Shown in pieces: positions 32,932 to 44,617 of a stretch of DNA of 64,000 nt; the first letter of the stretch is position 1, and each line of letters opens with the position of its first letter. The notes beneath the pieces were generated by a model. That model had not been told where the DNA came from and did not search any database. It was given only the letters and a program-made list of their open reading frames with translations. The DNA is from Penicillium oxalicum (Eukaryota; Ascomycota; Eurotiomycetes; Eurotiales; Aspergillaceae). The DNA is taken from NCBI RefSeq assembly GCF_001723175.1, contig NC_064650.1:2976001-3040000 (forward strand). Direction: 5' to 3'. A program made the position numbers and the translations under genes.

Positions 32932-35599
32932 GCAGCGCTTAAGCCTACTGTGACACGAACCCATCCCGCGTGTGTGCGCGCGCGGGGTCTTGAGCTTCAG
33001 CAGGAGGCTGACGGGATTGCGGGTGACCCGGTCTTTGCATGCACGGATTGGGATTGGTGGGATTATTCGCAGAGGTCTACCAGTCTGGTCTAGCCAGCCA
33101 GGAGCTAGACGAGAGGTTCAGGGCAGATTGCATCCAAGACTAGAAAGTAGACTTTTTTTTTTTTGGCTGTGGTGGACTAGGCAGTGAGTGGCTGTCGCTA
33201 AGGGTTTACAATCACTTTGTCACGGTCGTTGAAGTTTGCTGAATCAATACGCCATTTCCGAGAGGTGGTGGACCTCCAGGAGTGTAGGTATCTACCTACC
33301 TGTACATTATCAGATTACTACTGACCTGCCGAAAATGTTTAGCGCACTGATTGTTCTCTTTCTGTCGTGCATGATGCGAGTAGCATCATATGTATCCCCC
33401 CCTGTATTCTGTGCATAGAATGTCGTGGATCCAACGCTGGCAGAGACAAGCTAAAAGATTAGTGACATGAGATCGGCCATACAGCACCTCCGAGAGTCGA
33501 ATAAAGTCTCTCCACTTTGACGATCTTTCGGGGGACACCCGAAAGATGCCTCAACAGACAGGCAACTCACTTTCCACATGGTTGTGCAAAGTACAGTCAA
33601 GTAGGACTACCACCACCCACAAACCCTTCACAAAGAACGATACCTACTGGAGCCCTTCTTGCAGATATCAATGCACAAAATTCCGGAATGAATGATTTGG
33701 GCCCATTCATCAGGAAACCTACCGCGACGCAAGACAGCATTCCGTGAAAGGCTTCTATTCGTCCCCGACTATAACAATCCAGTAGAATTGCAGGGGACAT
33801 TTCCACCCAATCAGACCGAGTTTTGTCGAGTCAACCACCATACAGTCGAATGGGACCCGGCGCAGATTCATCAACAGTACAAAGCAAACAATTATACGCA
33901 ACATCCAAGATCATAATTGACTTGACATCAGGCCCGCATAGTCTCCCTTTTCTCACTCCTCTCTCTCACCGACCTCGCCTCAGCCCAAACTGTAATCCCG
34001 GTCAAATCTGCAACTGGACCGAGCAGCCCTGCTCTGAGTCCAACTTGCTTAAATCTGTCGGTGAGATCAATGATGCAGCAGTGGCCGATCGGTACGGTAG
34101 TTGGAACTGTACAGTCTACATGCAAGTCGAACAACTTTCGCTTCGGGGCATCTCCGCCCTACTCTTCCTCCCTCCCTCCCCGACCCTTGTCAAGCACAGT
34201 AGTGAAGATCTTGTCATCAAACCATGCCTATATTTACTTCAAAGAAAGGTATCTCATCTTCTGTTGGTCCAACAGGAGTAGTCTACCTGGAAAAACTAAA
34301 AAGTGAAGAGGGGGAAGAGGTCACACGATAGCGCGACAAACTGGAGCGTGGGTCATCCTCCCCGTTGCAAATGGCAAGGTGTCATGTGAGTACGAACTTG
34401 ACGGCGGAATAATGGTACTTGTATGACTCAATCAATCTAGGGGGAAAAACAGGGTCAAATATGTTCTCATTGCAGAGCTTTGACTTGATAGAATATCAAT
34501 ATTTAGTGTGGTGAAGTACTGTTGGGTAAATAGATGTTTCCTTTTTCTTCAAAAAGAATGTTATTACTTCCCCAATTTCCAAGCTCTTCGTTGTTGCAAA
34601 ATTTCATGAACAGTCTTCTAGAAATTGTAATAGGACCCGCGTGTTCGCCGCAAAGCCTCGGTCAATATTCGGATAAGTCACAGAAGAAATGGAAGCCTTC
34701 CTGTATAACCATCCATCCCCCCGCTCTCCCCAATCCTCGGACAGTTCATGCCAGGGTGTGGTGTTGCTGAACTCATTGTGACACTGGGCTTTGTCTTACT
34801 GCCGCCGCCACCAAAGTATGACGCTCATTCTCGCAAATACCACCTCTACCATCCAGTGGGAACAGGTCTCTTGTCATCAATTGAGGATCTGCCCGGGAAA
34901 AAGAAGGGGGCTCGTTACTGTGCTGATAGCACCAATCCAAGACCTTACTTGCACCTGGCTATTCTTGGTTACCTGGGCCTCAGAAATCGAGAATCGGCCG
35001 GCGCTTTCCGACCAAACGGCAGCAGAGTCAAACGCTGCGTCAATTGGGCGTGAATGAGAAGATGCGGCTTGGAGTGATGGCGTTCTCTGTACAGGACAAA
35101 AAAATGTTCTGTTGGCTGTCAATTCCGCCTTTTGGAAGAATGGAAAAGAAGGACTTAGGAGAAGAAGCATGGGAGGAAGAAGAGATATAAAAAGAGCAAA
35201 TATGCCCGTCATGATGGTATGTCTTGAATGTACGACGCCAATTTCCCTCCCCCCTGGCCCGAGTGATACCTGTCAGAGAGCGCAAAAACAGAGAATCGCG
35301 CTGAATCCTGCTCTATCGTGGCTGACCGAACTACTTCGTCGTTCATCGCTGCTGATGTTCTGATCTGGGCGGCGCCTCCATGCTTTCTGTTGAAATCTAC
35401 TACGTCGGTATCCACTCCATGCTCACGCAGATTTGAAAAGTCACAGAGTTACGGGCAGAATAACACGACCACGGACTGTCTTGGAGAGTTTTCGCAATTT
35501 TCTTACCAGTACCAGGACGTGTGATATCTATTGGGTAGCCAGGGAAGTGTATGTGTGACACAGTCTTGACTATTGTCCTTGAAGTCGGCAAATCATCGA

Positions 35600-35606
35600 T
35601 ATAAAA
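35600..35606 (+). promoter_or_regulatory. TATA box of the aquaglyceroporin gene
   Basis: TATAAAA at 35600-35606, about 190 bp before the ATG at 35797, followed by a pyrimidine-rich leader. Confidence 0.5.
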
Positions 35607-35796
35607 TTGACGCACTGCGCCGTCGAGGACGGTTCAATCTCTCAGTTCAAGGATCATTCACAGTCAATACCTACAGAAGACTGGGTTGTTCTTGATATTC
35701 TCATTCGCGAAGAAGAAAGAAATTGTATTCTTTTGCGTTCTTATTTTTTTCTTGAACAGCTCATTTCTTGAGTCACAGTTGGCTGTGACGATCAAG

Positions 35797-36982
35797 ATGG
35801 GTTCTCCTACAGTTACTACGAGCAATCCCCAGACAATGGCCATCATTCAAAAGGAGATGGGTCTTTCAGACAATAGAAACAGTGACTGCACCTCTGTCTA
35901 TCTCGGAAGTCAGACAGAGTCATTGGTCCACGACGCTACTATCGAACCAGAACAGCTTGCTGGAGAGCCATCGGTCTTCTGGTATAAGATTCGAGCCTGC
36001 GGACGGGATGCCTTCTCCGAGTTCTTTGGAACAATGATATTGATTCTCTTCGGCAATGGAGTGGTCGCTCAAGTTCTACTCAGCCACGGGGAGAAGGGAA
36101 ACTACCAATCAATCTCATGGGGATGGGGGTTCGTCATCCCTCGCAGTGAATAACCATTCCCTGTTCTTTTCTCTTCAGTGCTAACCAGGCCCATTCATAC
36201 AGCTTAGGAGTGATGCTTGGAGTATACGTGAGCGGACAGTCCGGAGCCCACATCAACCCGGCCGTCACTTTCGCAAACTGCATCTACCGTGGGTTTCCCT
36301 GGCGCAAGTTTCACATTTACGTGATTGCGCAATTACTTGGCGCAATGTGTGGTGCCGCCATTGTCTACGGAAACTACAAGTCCGCCATCGATCTATTCGA
36401 AGGCGGCGCCACCATCCGCACAGTACCGGGCTACTCATCGACCGCAACAGCAGGTATCTTCTGTACCTACCCGGCCGAGTTCATGACCAAGACGGGTCAA
36501 TTCTTCTCCGAGTTTCTGGCCAGTGCCATCTTGATGTTTCTCATCTTCGCACTCAAGGATGATGGAAATCTAGGAGCAGGTCCGCTGACCCCCCTGGCTC
36601 TGTTTTTTGTGATTTTTGGAATCGGCGCTTGCTTCGGCTGGGAGACAGGGTACGCGATTAACCTGGCACGAGACTTTGGGCCCAGACTCACATCTTACAT
36701 GCTGGGGTATGGACATGAGGTGTGGACGGCCGGAAATTATTACTTCTGGGTGAGTTTTCGAACCTTAGTGCTTCACCTGATATCCTCAAATCTGACTCTG
36801 AGTCCCTGTCCTTCAAGGTTCCAATGGTAGCCCCCTTTCTGGGCTGTGCATTTGGCGGATGGCTATATGATGTCTTCCTGTACACAGGGGTAGAGAGCTC
36901 AGTCAAGACGCCCTGGCTAGGAGTGAAGCGATTATTTTATTTGAATCGCCAACAGCGCCTAAACCTTGACAGTTCTGTTTGA
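35797..36982 (+). CDS. aquaglyceroporin (MIP family glycerol channel)
   Basis: Three exons: 35797-36128, 36203-36749 and 36818-36982, total 347 aa. The first donor (gttcgt) is weak but gives SWGWGLGVMLGVYV in phase. MIP channels pass glycerol and small polyols across the plasma membrane. Helix 1 is around FSEFFGTMILILFGNGVVAQ. The first half-helix carries SGAHINPAVTFA with an intact NPA. The second reads YAINLARDFGPR, so NPA is changed to NLA, as in yeast Fps1, while the Arg-Asp pair typical of glycerol channels is kept. Other helices are FHIYVIAQLLGAMCGAAIVY, FFSEFLASAILMFLIFAL and MVAPFLGCAFGGWLYD. The N-terminal tail (about 70 residues) is cytosolic-like and short compared with Fps1. Its closeness to glycerol kinase supports glycerol uptake. 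Confidence 0.93.
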
Positions 36983-38079
36983 ACTTGTACCCGATTATCG
37001 GCCTGGGAGCCTTACTTGAAGGATGAGCTCGCGACGTTTCGGAGTCATTTGAGGCACTCGATATTTCAAAAAGGCCTCTGCGCCACTCCAGCCAGGCATG
37101 TTTTGTCCATTCATATCGTTTTCTCTCGTGATCGATACTTCCACAGAGGGAAAAAAATACCCGTCAAAGTTACGAGCTCCGCTCGCATCTGGTTTCACGA
37201 TTGGAATGATTTTTGTCAATAATGAGCACAATTGAATCCTCTTACCTATGTACGTTATGGCTCATGATAATTGCTGCTGATAGTTGGGGACAATGACCGG
37301 GAACAGTACCCAACTGCCCGAAATCTTGGTAGGTGCATCACCAGTGCTGTAAAGCCGGAGCTCATATCAATTGAGATTCACACACTCGGTCGAGAAAATT
37401 TCCATCCACTCGGCAGATTTATCATGTAAGAAATCTCAGTTTTCGAAGATCGACGTTTGTCAATCTGAATTCGGCACGTCAAAAAGTATAAGAACCGCTT
37501 CTATAGGAACATCTCATAGAATTATTCAATCAATTTCAGGAGTGACCGGGCGCGACTGTGAGCGCCTATAGCCTATATGCAATATTAGTTGTATCCACGC
37601 TCTGCGGTGGTTGCGTATGAGTCATTGTCCGAGACATTTTTTTTACCTAGCTGGGTAACAATTCCAACCGCAGGGCCCGATTTCTCTAGAACGAGGGCTT
37701 CCACTGATCTGCATTGAATAACATGTTCCTCTAAGCTGGGTAAAGGCCTTTCTCTTTTCTTGGATTGACACAACAAATATAGTTGAAAGATTGACAGTCA
37801 GGCCTTTCAAACAGAACTGCCTAGTAAATGAATTGAAGCAAACCTAGTAGTAAGATGCCCTATTTCTGTCATGGGCAGATCAATTTGAATTCAGTGAATT
37901 CCAACTCCAACGAGTGTTTGTTTGATTTTAATCCTTTGGTTCTTTTTTTTCAACCGGAGCCCGTCACCGAGAATGTTGAAAGATTTGGTCCGAGTAAATT
38001 CTCTCAAAACTTTCCAGTGAGCTTCAGCAGGTCTTCATTCTTGCCCCATCATCTCCTGCAGAAATAGAAATAGACTAGC
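36983..38079. other. convergent intergenic
   Basis: 1.1 kb between the stop codons of the channel and the phosphatase. AT-richer; no gene recognised. Confidence 0.55.
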
Positions 38080-39270
38080 TTAGCGAGGTGCATATGCGAC
38101 CCCGGCTTCGAAGAATGACTTTTGATCCGGCCGCCCGGGTTTTCTTCCCAGTAGAATGGCAGGCTGATTGATGTTATCGTGTTCAAAGCTTGGTAACATC
38201 CAAAGTCAGTCGCGGACCAGTTGACCAAGGGTTTCATACGAGGAGTCCATCCAAGATGATCAACCTCATTGGGAATAGATTGATGGTACACTAAAAGACC
38301 AACACCTCCCGGCTCAAAGATCAATCTCATCATTCCCGTATCCAGCGGTAATCCAACCCACCGGATAGCCAAAGCAGCCAAAATATGTCCATGTGCCACA
38401 CAGACGACATCCTGTGCATGCTGGCTACGATGAGCGATGATCTGGCCACCCGGCCAACTGGCCGAATTACCCGAGATGACTTCTCGAATCTCGCGAACCA
38501 ATTCGTCAAGACGTCCAGTGACTTGTTGTGGAGATCTTGGTGCCACAGCGAAAAAAAGGAGAAGGGGAGAAAAGAGTATCAGCAAGTCTGTCATCGTACT
38601 ACGCGACGAGAATTTCGACATCATCCAGGGACAAACGACGGGGAATTTGGGCATTTGTTGTACTCACTCTCCCCCCGGACATCCATCCGTCCAGATATCC
38701 CATCGTCCATTCCCATAGTCTTTGATCCGCTTCTCAGTAATCGAATGTAGGGTCATCCCCTCATAGTCTCCGTAATCCCATTCTTCCAACCACTTCGTGA
38801 TATTGACGTAGGGATCGGCGGTCTCTCCGTGGATGATAGACTCGGATCTCCATTTTTCGCCCGTCTCGCGGTTCAAAAAATGCTGGTGGTGATGGACGCC
38901 GAGTCCGAGTATCTCGGCAGTGCGGCGCGCGTTGATTCTCGGGGAACAGTATCTGCGCGTAGCGTCAACGAACCACCTCGATCATCCTCCTTCGCGGGCG
39001 CTTCATTTCCTTTTCCCCCACCTCTGTGGTATTCAAGGGTTGGAAAAGGAGATCGATGCCTCTCGTGAGGGATGCATACATCTTGGCAATGGCAGTCGGG
39101 TCGATCACCTCATTTTCACCGATCATGCGGTCGCGAATGAACTCGATATCCTTTTCACCCACTCTAGAGAGTGGGATGTCGGTTCGACTGGCAAATTTTC
39201 CGCCCGAGATCCAATCCGTCTCGCCATGACGGATGAGAAAGACCCGTGCGGATGTCGTGGGCGCAGTCAT
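38080..39270 (-). CDS. histidine phosphatase (phosphoglycerate mutase-like), sedoheptulose-1,7-bisphosphatase (Shb17) type
   Basis: Four exons: 39080-39270, 38668-38952, 38290-38535 and 38080-38188, phase 2 at each join, total 276 aa. Donors are gtatgc, gtgagt and gtacca. The last intron is inferred because it gives a Shb17-like end (VFEHDNINQPAILLG) and holds a CTGAC branch site; without it the frame reads to 38049. The catalytic start is VFLIRHGETDW (His about 15). Next come KIYCSPRINARRTAEIL (about 61-77), EEWDYGDYEGM and VCVAHGHILAALAIRW, giving the RHG, second Arg, Glu and second His of the fold. The length and the WDYGDYEG signature agree with fungal Shb17, which hydrolyses sedoheptulose 1,7-bisphosphate; substrate is inferred. 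Convergent with the glycerol channel gene. Confidence 0.85.
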
Positions 39271-39979
39271 CGTTCAGGTGATCGGTATACTTGATCTTTT
39301 CAGATCATATGCTCTTCCTTTCGATGAAAGAAGGGGAAAGAAAACCCGTTTATGAAATGCAATGGGTCATTTGCTGCTCAAGATGGGTTTTTACTGGCGG
39401 CAATGTAGTTGCTTATGTGCTTCCATCCTCATCACTGAGGTCAGTCTTTCGTCTAGATGGGGGATTCGGAATATAGTTCCTATGGGAGACCAGGATCAAC
39501 CCCTCTAAAGCTAATTTCATAATCTGAGTCGTCTTTCTCGGCAAGCAAAAACATGACAATCTACACCTTTGGTTGCTCGGGATGAAATTCCGTCGCGGAA
39601 TTGCCTTTTGCAATTTGGATTCTATAACGAGGGCTCTCTGAAGATGTCAGGTCATCATCACCACATAATGAAAACTGGCATGGCACCCTCAAGAGGTCAC
39701 AGCAAGAAACGAGTGGCCAAAGATAACAAACGCCGAAATAAAGACCCGGTAAACTCGAAACGCCAATATGCAAGGTTCTTCTATCGAGTGAGCATGATCA
39801 AACAACACAACAAAAGGAAGTCAGAAGTGATATAGCACACAGCGACAGGATTCGCTGGATGCAAAGTTCTCGGAAGAACTGTGCTAAGGTCATTCAATCG
39901 TCAACATTTAAGAATAGTCGTACAATCCGAACTTCGTCAAAAGCAAGGAAAAAGAACACAGACAAACCAACATTTCCAA
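39271..39979. other. intergenic between tandem minus-strand genes
   Basis: 709 bp with the phosphatase promoter and the wall-enzyme 3' UTR. Nothing else recognised. Confidence 0.5.
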
Positions 39980-41601
39980 TCACAGCATGACAAGAGCGGC
40001 CCCGAGCAGTATGGTGGTGAAGGCTACGCCCGCCATCGTAGGTGCCTGATAAAAGACGATTCCACGGCCAGTCGACGGCGCAGAGCTCGGCAGTGGATGG
40101 GCTGTTTCTGCTGAGGTGGTCATGCTTGTGGGCTTTTCCACCTGTGAATGCTCCAAATGATGATGTTTAGCGTCGGTGGAGCCAGGTGATGTAGGCCGTG
40201 TCCACCGCGTTGCGTTGTTAGTCGAAACTGTTTTAAGCCCAGAAGGGAAACGTGAAACCGACGAAGAGGCCGAGGAGGCTGATGTACATCGGGAGATAGA
40301 CTGTGAGAGAAGTTGGTCGGGTTTAGCCGGGGTCATAATCGGTCTGCTGGTAGGTAGAAGGCAATGCTCACTCGCTGAACCGCCGCTGGGTGGCTGAATG
40401 TGCCCGGAGCCAGAATGCCAGCCGGGAGGAAACCGGCTTGTGGAAAAGCTCGTTGGGGAGCCTGTCGCAACCCAGGGCCAAACGTCAGGGGTCACGAAGC
40501 TGGAAGTTTCGCGATGGGTCCCGCTCCAAGGAATAGGAACACTGTCTGCCGTTGCGGTAATCACGGGTGCCGGCTGGGCTACTGTCGGCTCATCGCCGCC
40601 ATTGCCATTGACTTGGCCACCATTGGAAATAATGGACTCCCATGAGCCTGAGTGATCACCATAGCTGTAAGAGTTGCCGGTTGAGTAGTCGGTCACGGTC
40701 ATCGATTTGAGATACATTGTGAAGGGACCCTTGCTGTAGTCGGTCACTCCGCCAGCCCAGTCTAGTCAAGCAAGTTAGAGTCTCCTGCTGCAACAAGATG
40801 AGAACGCCACCACAGGGGAGAATCAAACGCACCGATGGTTCCTTGCGCATTATCCGGATCACCACCAGCCCAGACACCAACCTTGATCATCATCGGAGTC
40901 TGCGGGTATTGGTTGCTGTCCGCAGTCGCAGGTGTCAGAACACGGACAGTTTGACCATCGATAGCCCAAACAATCTGGGAGCTTGTCCAGTCAACGGAGT
41001 AGGTGTGAAATCCGTCGTGATTCCCTTGGTTGGCATGAAAGGCACCACGATTGTAGCTGCTGGTGTCGCCTTTGCCGAAGTAATTTGTCTGCACCTTAGT
41101 ATTGTCGCCGCCCAACCATTCCCAATCAATCTCGTCCAGGTCGTCGGACTGCAAGACAGCGCTGCTGACAATACCCGTTCCCGGCGCGGCTTTAATCGTG
41201 TACTCGACTCTACCGAACATGATGTACCAGCCAGACTGGATCAAGGGCCCATCACCCTTTTTGGTGACTGTGAAGGCAGCTCCATTGGTGCTATCGTAGG
41301 TGACAGCCCCGGAGGCAGCGAACTCGACAGACGAGCCAGCCGTGAAATCGTAAGTTTGTCCAGCCTTTCCGAGCGCAGTGTCCGCGGGGCATGCTATGTG
41401 AATATCACCGGGATCAGCCAAGTTTCGGACGTTGTGGGAGCCTGCAGCCTGGCAGCCCTATTGTCATGACGTGCAGTCTTTGTCTAGTATTGTTGACGAC
41501 TCACTTTTCTGCAGAGGGTTGCAGTCTGTGTAAGTCTGGGCAGTGATCAAAACAGCTGAGCACAGAAGGCCCGCGGTCGTACGCAGAGGCTGGAACTTCA
41601 T
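39980..41601 (-). CDS. GPI-anchored cell wall transglycosylase, Crh family (GH16)
   Basis: Three exons: 41505-41601, 40833-41393 and 39980-40761, total 479 aa, phase 1 at both joins. The second exon was set after cacatag to read QKTCPADTALG, the usual Crh N-terminus. A signal peptide (about residues 1-21, ending near VLITAQTY) leads to the GH16 domain with the catalytic DEIDWEWLGGD at about residue 120. Substrate-cleft parts are QTNYFGKG, HTYSVDWTSSQIVWAIDG and MMIKVGVWAGGD, and WAGGVTDYSKGPFTMYLK closes the fold. A Ser/Thr/Pro-rich region of about 200 residues and a hydrophobic end (VAFTTILLGAALVML) fit a GPI-anchored protein. Crh enzymes link chitin to beta-glucan. The A. fumigatus relative Crf1 is known as allergen Asp f 9 (family knowledge). 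Confidence 0.94.
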
Positions 41602-43433
41602 GGTGGGCAGTGTCGATGCAAAGCCCGAGTCGGAAGAAGTATATCGGGAGCAATATGTGGTAATGTGTGATACCCGTCGATGAAACTGAAGAGATAACTG
41701 AATGCACAAGGAGCAAAGGCAATGCAACTTGAAGATGGGAAGAAAAACAGATAGACAAGAAACACAATGACGACGACCTGCCGACCAAGAGCTGCGGTGA
41801 AACCGCAGCAGGAGCGACCTTAGCTCATCGGAGCCATCGTGAATGGCAACTCCCAGCCACCTGCTTTTTTTTGAGTCGACCGCAACTTGCTTCTTGGCGC
41901 CCGCAGCTTCATTAGCACCTGCCTAGAACTGGGGCTTTCCCCCCTCGAGAGACATGACTGACGATTGCCCTCGTTGAGCGCCGATCGGTGGATCGCTCTT
42001 CAATTGTCATGGAGCCCAATCAAGAATGGTAATCCTCAGCATTCCTCCGCGCCACGTTGTTCAACCGTCAGCCGTCGAGTCCACAATCCAGTCGAGCCCA
42101 GTATAGTAGAGATCTTGCCCGGCATATTCTTCCGATCCGAACTAAAGAAAGATGCATGTTCGACAATGACCCAAAATGCCTCAACGCGAACTTTCGAAAG
42201 AGCGTGCAGTGCCGACTCCGTGAGCTTCCACGCTAGTTCGACACTAACGGCAGGACAGAATTGACACTGGTTGGAGCTTGGCCCCCCAGCCTCTTCGTCG
42301 AACCCTCTTCCTAAACCTAGCACAAAGATCTACGCGTACCAGCAAAAATGACCATCCCCGGATCTCACTCATGAACACAGCTTACCCATCAGCCATGAGC
42401 TTAAATCTCTGGAGCTGTCAATTCGTAGGTGGTTGTCCAAAGACTCAAGAAGCCGCGTCGTCCGACCGACGATTTGATGTTCCATGAGTCGACAAAAACT
42501 TGCTGGTCGGAGCACACTCGGTCGGTTGCCTAGTCCAACCGCACTTCCGCGGCGTAAACAACCGGAGCACGCTTCGCATTCGCGAAAAAGCCCAACTGCG
42601 TACAGCTTCTCCTCTGTTATTCTGTTTGATTGCCAGACTGGGTCTAGGTGGTCGGGAAGGGACCTTGATACCTTCCACTCAGAACGTTGACCGCAGGTGA
42701 TCGTCTCACAAATACGTATAACCACCTGCCCGTACGAGACCTGTGCAAAGCCTTAATGGAGCAGCGAACATTGATTCATGGATGTGAGAGAAATGTACCT
42801 TCCTACGTATGTAAACCCCGGGGTCATAGACAGCGCCGAGTCAGCTGGTCAGGTCCGACCGTCTGCTGTAACCTTAGTTGTCGTATTGGGTGATTCATTG
42901 CTTTCTCGGTGTCTTGCTATGCCTATTGGTGCGATGGGCTGCAGTGCAACGGGAAGATGATCCATCACTACTCTAGCCTACGGTTGATACGGAAGAGCTG
43001 CCAGGTGTTCACTCGGCAGAGACTCGAACGATGCTGTGCTGAAGAACCCTCAAATGCAATCGGCTACATTTTCCACGCCTATGCTACTCCCGAAATTAAG
43101 AGAGAGATCAGCCCGAGGCAGGAATAAGCACGGGAAGTCGAATTAATTAGAAAGTTTAAGTTTCCGGCTGTGTTCCAAGCGAATGCTGATCTCCTCGCAA
43201 AGAGCGGTTTCGCACCCTTTGACTTGGTAATTTTTTTTCTTTTGTTCTTTAAGAAATAAAAAAGAGGGCATAACAGGCGGAGCCACCCGCTGTCAGTGTT
43301 TGTGTTTAAGCAAATAATAAAAACTACATGTATCTCTCGCTTTCCGCATTTACTTCTTAGTCTCCAACTAACCACACGAGTTTCAGAAAATACTTTGCTG
43401 GACTGATCGGTTGAGCCACCGAGACATTTCAGC
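41602..43433. other. 1.8-kb divergent intergenic region
   Basis: Lies between the wall-enzyme and SDR start codons. No gene supported. CT/GA-rich near 41690-41780 and several short open frames without signatures. Confidence 0.5.
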
Positions 43434-44617
43434 ATGTCCGTATCAGCATTCATGCCAATACCTCCGGGGACCAGCTTGGAAGGAAAGACAGTTCTCATCA
43501 CCGGGGCCACCTCTGGCCTTGGCCTTGAATTCGCGCGTCAAGCGTTACACTTGAGCGCCTCTCGTGTCATTATCACGGCTCGCTCACAGGAGAAAGCGAA
43601 TGCTGCTCTCGCAACCCTTCGGGCTGACTGCCAGCTTGAGGGTATGAGCCTCGGGGACAGATTGCATAGTCTTCTTCTGGAACTAGATGATTATGACTCT
43701 GGTATGAACCTCGTGCAAAATGTGTATGCAAAATACTCTGAACTTGACATTCTCCTCTGCAATGGTGGCACGAACAGTTTTGAGTTTCAGATCAGCAAAA
43801 GTGGACATGAGCGACTGATGCAAGGTACAGATTCCTAGTCTATGACCATTGCTACTGGCTACGGGCTCCCGCTAACGAGTACATGGTTCTGACTCTCTTG
43901 AAATCTAGTGCACTGTTACACACACTTTCTCATTGTCCTCAGCTTGATGCCTCTGCTTCGCCAGACGGCGGCATTACGGGGTACACCCACAAGAGTGACT
44001 TTTGTGAGCTCGTATAGCCACGCAGATCACACACTTGAGACCAATCCTATTGCTCCTGATGAATCAGTGATAAGCCATTTTGACAACAGCCAAACTCCAT
44101 TTCGGGGAACACGATACCAGGATGCCAAGTTGGTCGTAACTGCTTATGTACAGTTTCTCGCAACGCGACTGTTGCCTTCGCAGGTCATCGTCAACTGTGT
44201 TTGCCCGGGAATAGTTGCAACAAACATCACCAGTCAACTACCGTTGTGGGTTCGATTAATTCTATATGTGTACTTCAAGCTCAAGGCGCGACCAGTTGGC
44301 GAAGGAGTACGGGTTTTAATTTACGCCGCGGTCATTGTCGGCGCGGAAAGTCATGGTAAATTCGTGAAGGCGAGCGAGATGGATAGGTAAATGTGCCCCC
44401 TTTCCAACCTACGAAATAAAGCTCATGACCTCGCAGTGGTGCAACTTTTTTGTCTCAACCGGCAGGCAGTCAATTTATTGCAAAGCTCGGGGCCGAAATC
44501 ATGATCGAAATGTCGAGGATCAATCCCGAGTTGCAGAACGCCTTTGGGGAGCATGGAAACTCCCCCTTACAACCCTCAAGGGCAAGCTGCAAGACAGAAA
44601 ATGTTGTGATGTTATGA
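43434..44617 (+). CDS. short-chain dehydrogenase/reductase (SDR)
   Basis: Three exons: 43434-43824, 43909-44386 and 44437-44617, total 349 aa. Introns are gtacag..ctag (phase 1) and gtaaat..gcag (phase 2). The Rossmann glycine motif is TGATSGLG near residues 23-30 and the dinucleotide acidic region is LLELDDYD. Where most SDRs have NNAG this protein reads CNGG. The catalytic Ser lies in VTFVSSYS and the Tyr/Lys pair in RYQDAKL. VIVNCVCPGIVATNI matches the PG motif. The C-terminal hydrophobic piece WVRLILYVYFKLKARP resembles SDRs of steroid-reductase type (3-ketosteroid reductase-like), which may be membrane-bound. Substrate unknown. Stands alone, without neighbouring biosynthetic genes. Confidence 0.85.

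Larger units (their letters stand above)
32733..35796. other. 3.1-kb divergent intergenic region between glycerol kinase and glycerol channel
   Basis: No gene supported. It must hold both promoters, each with a TATA-like element (separate entries). One GCGGGG hexamer at 32982-32987 fits the CreA consensus SYGGRG. A run GTAGGTATCTACCTACC lies near 33285. The remaining open frames are short and unrecognised. Confidence 0.5.

Noticed and set aside
38049..38187. reading the phosphatase frame straight through to 38049
   Set aside because: The straight frame gives an unfamily-like tail, whereas splicing 38189-38289 gives a Shb17-like end with a branch site and correct phase.
28145..44617. secondary-metabolite gene cluster
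   Set aside because: There is a P450 and an SDR, but no polyketide synthase, peptide synthetase, terpene cyclase, prenyltransferase or cluster regulator, and they are 13 kb apart with primary-metabolism and wall genes between.
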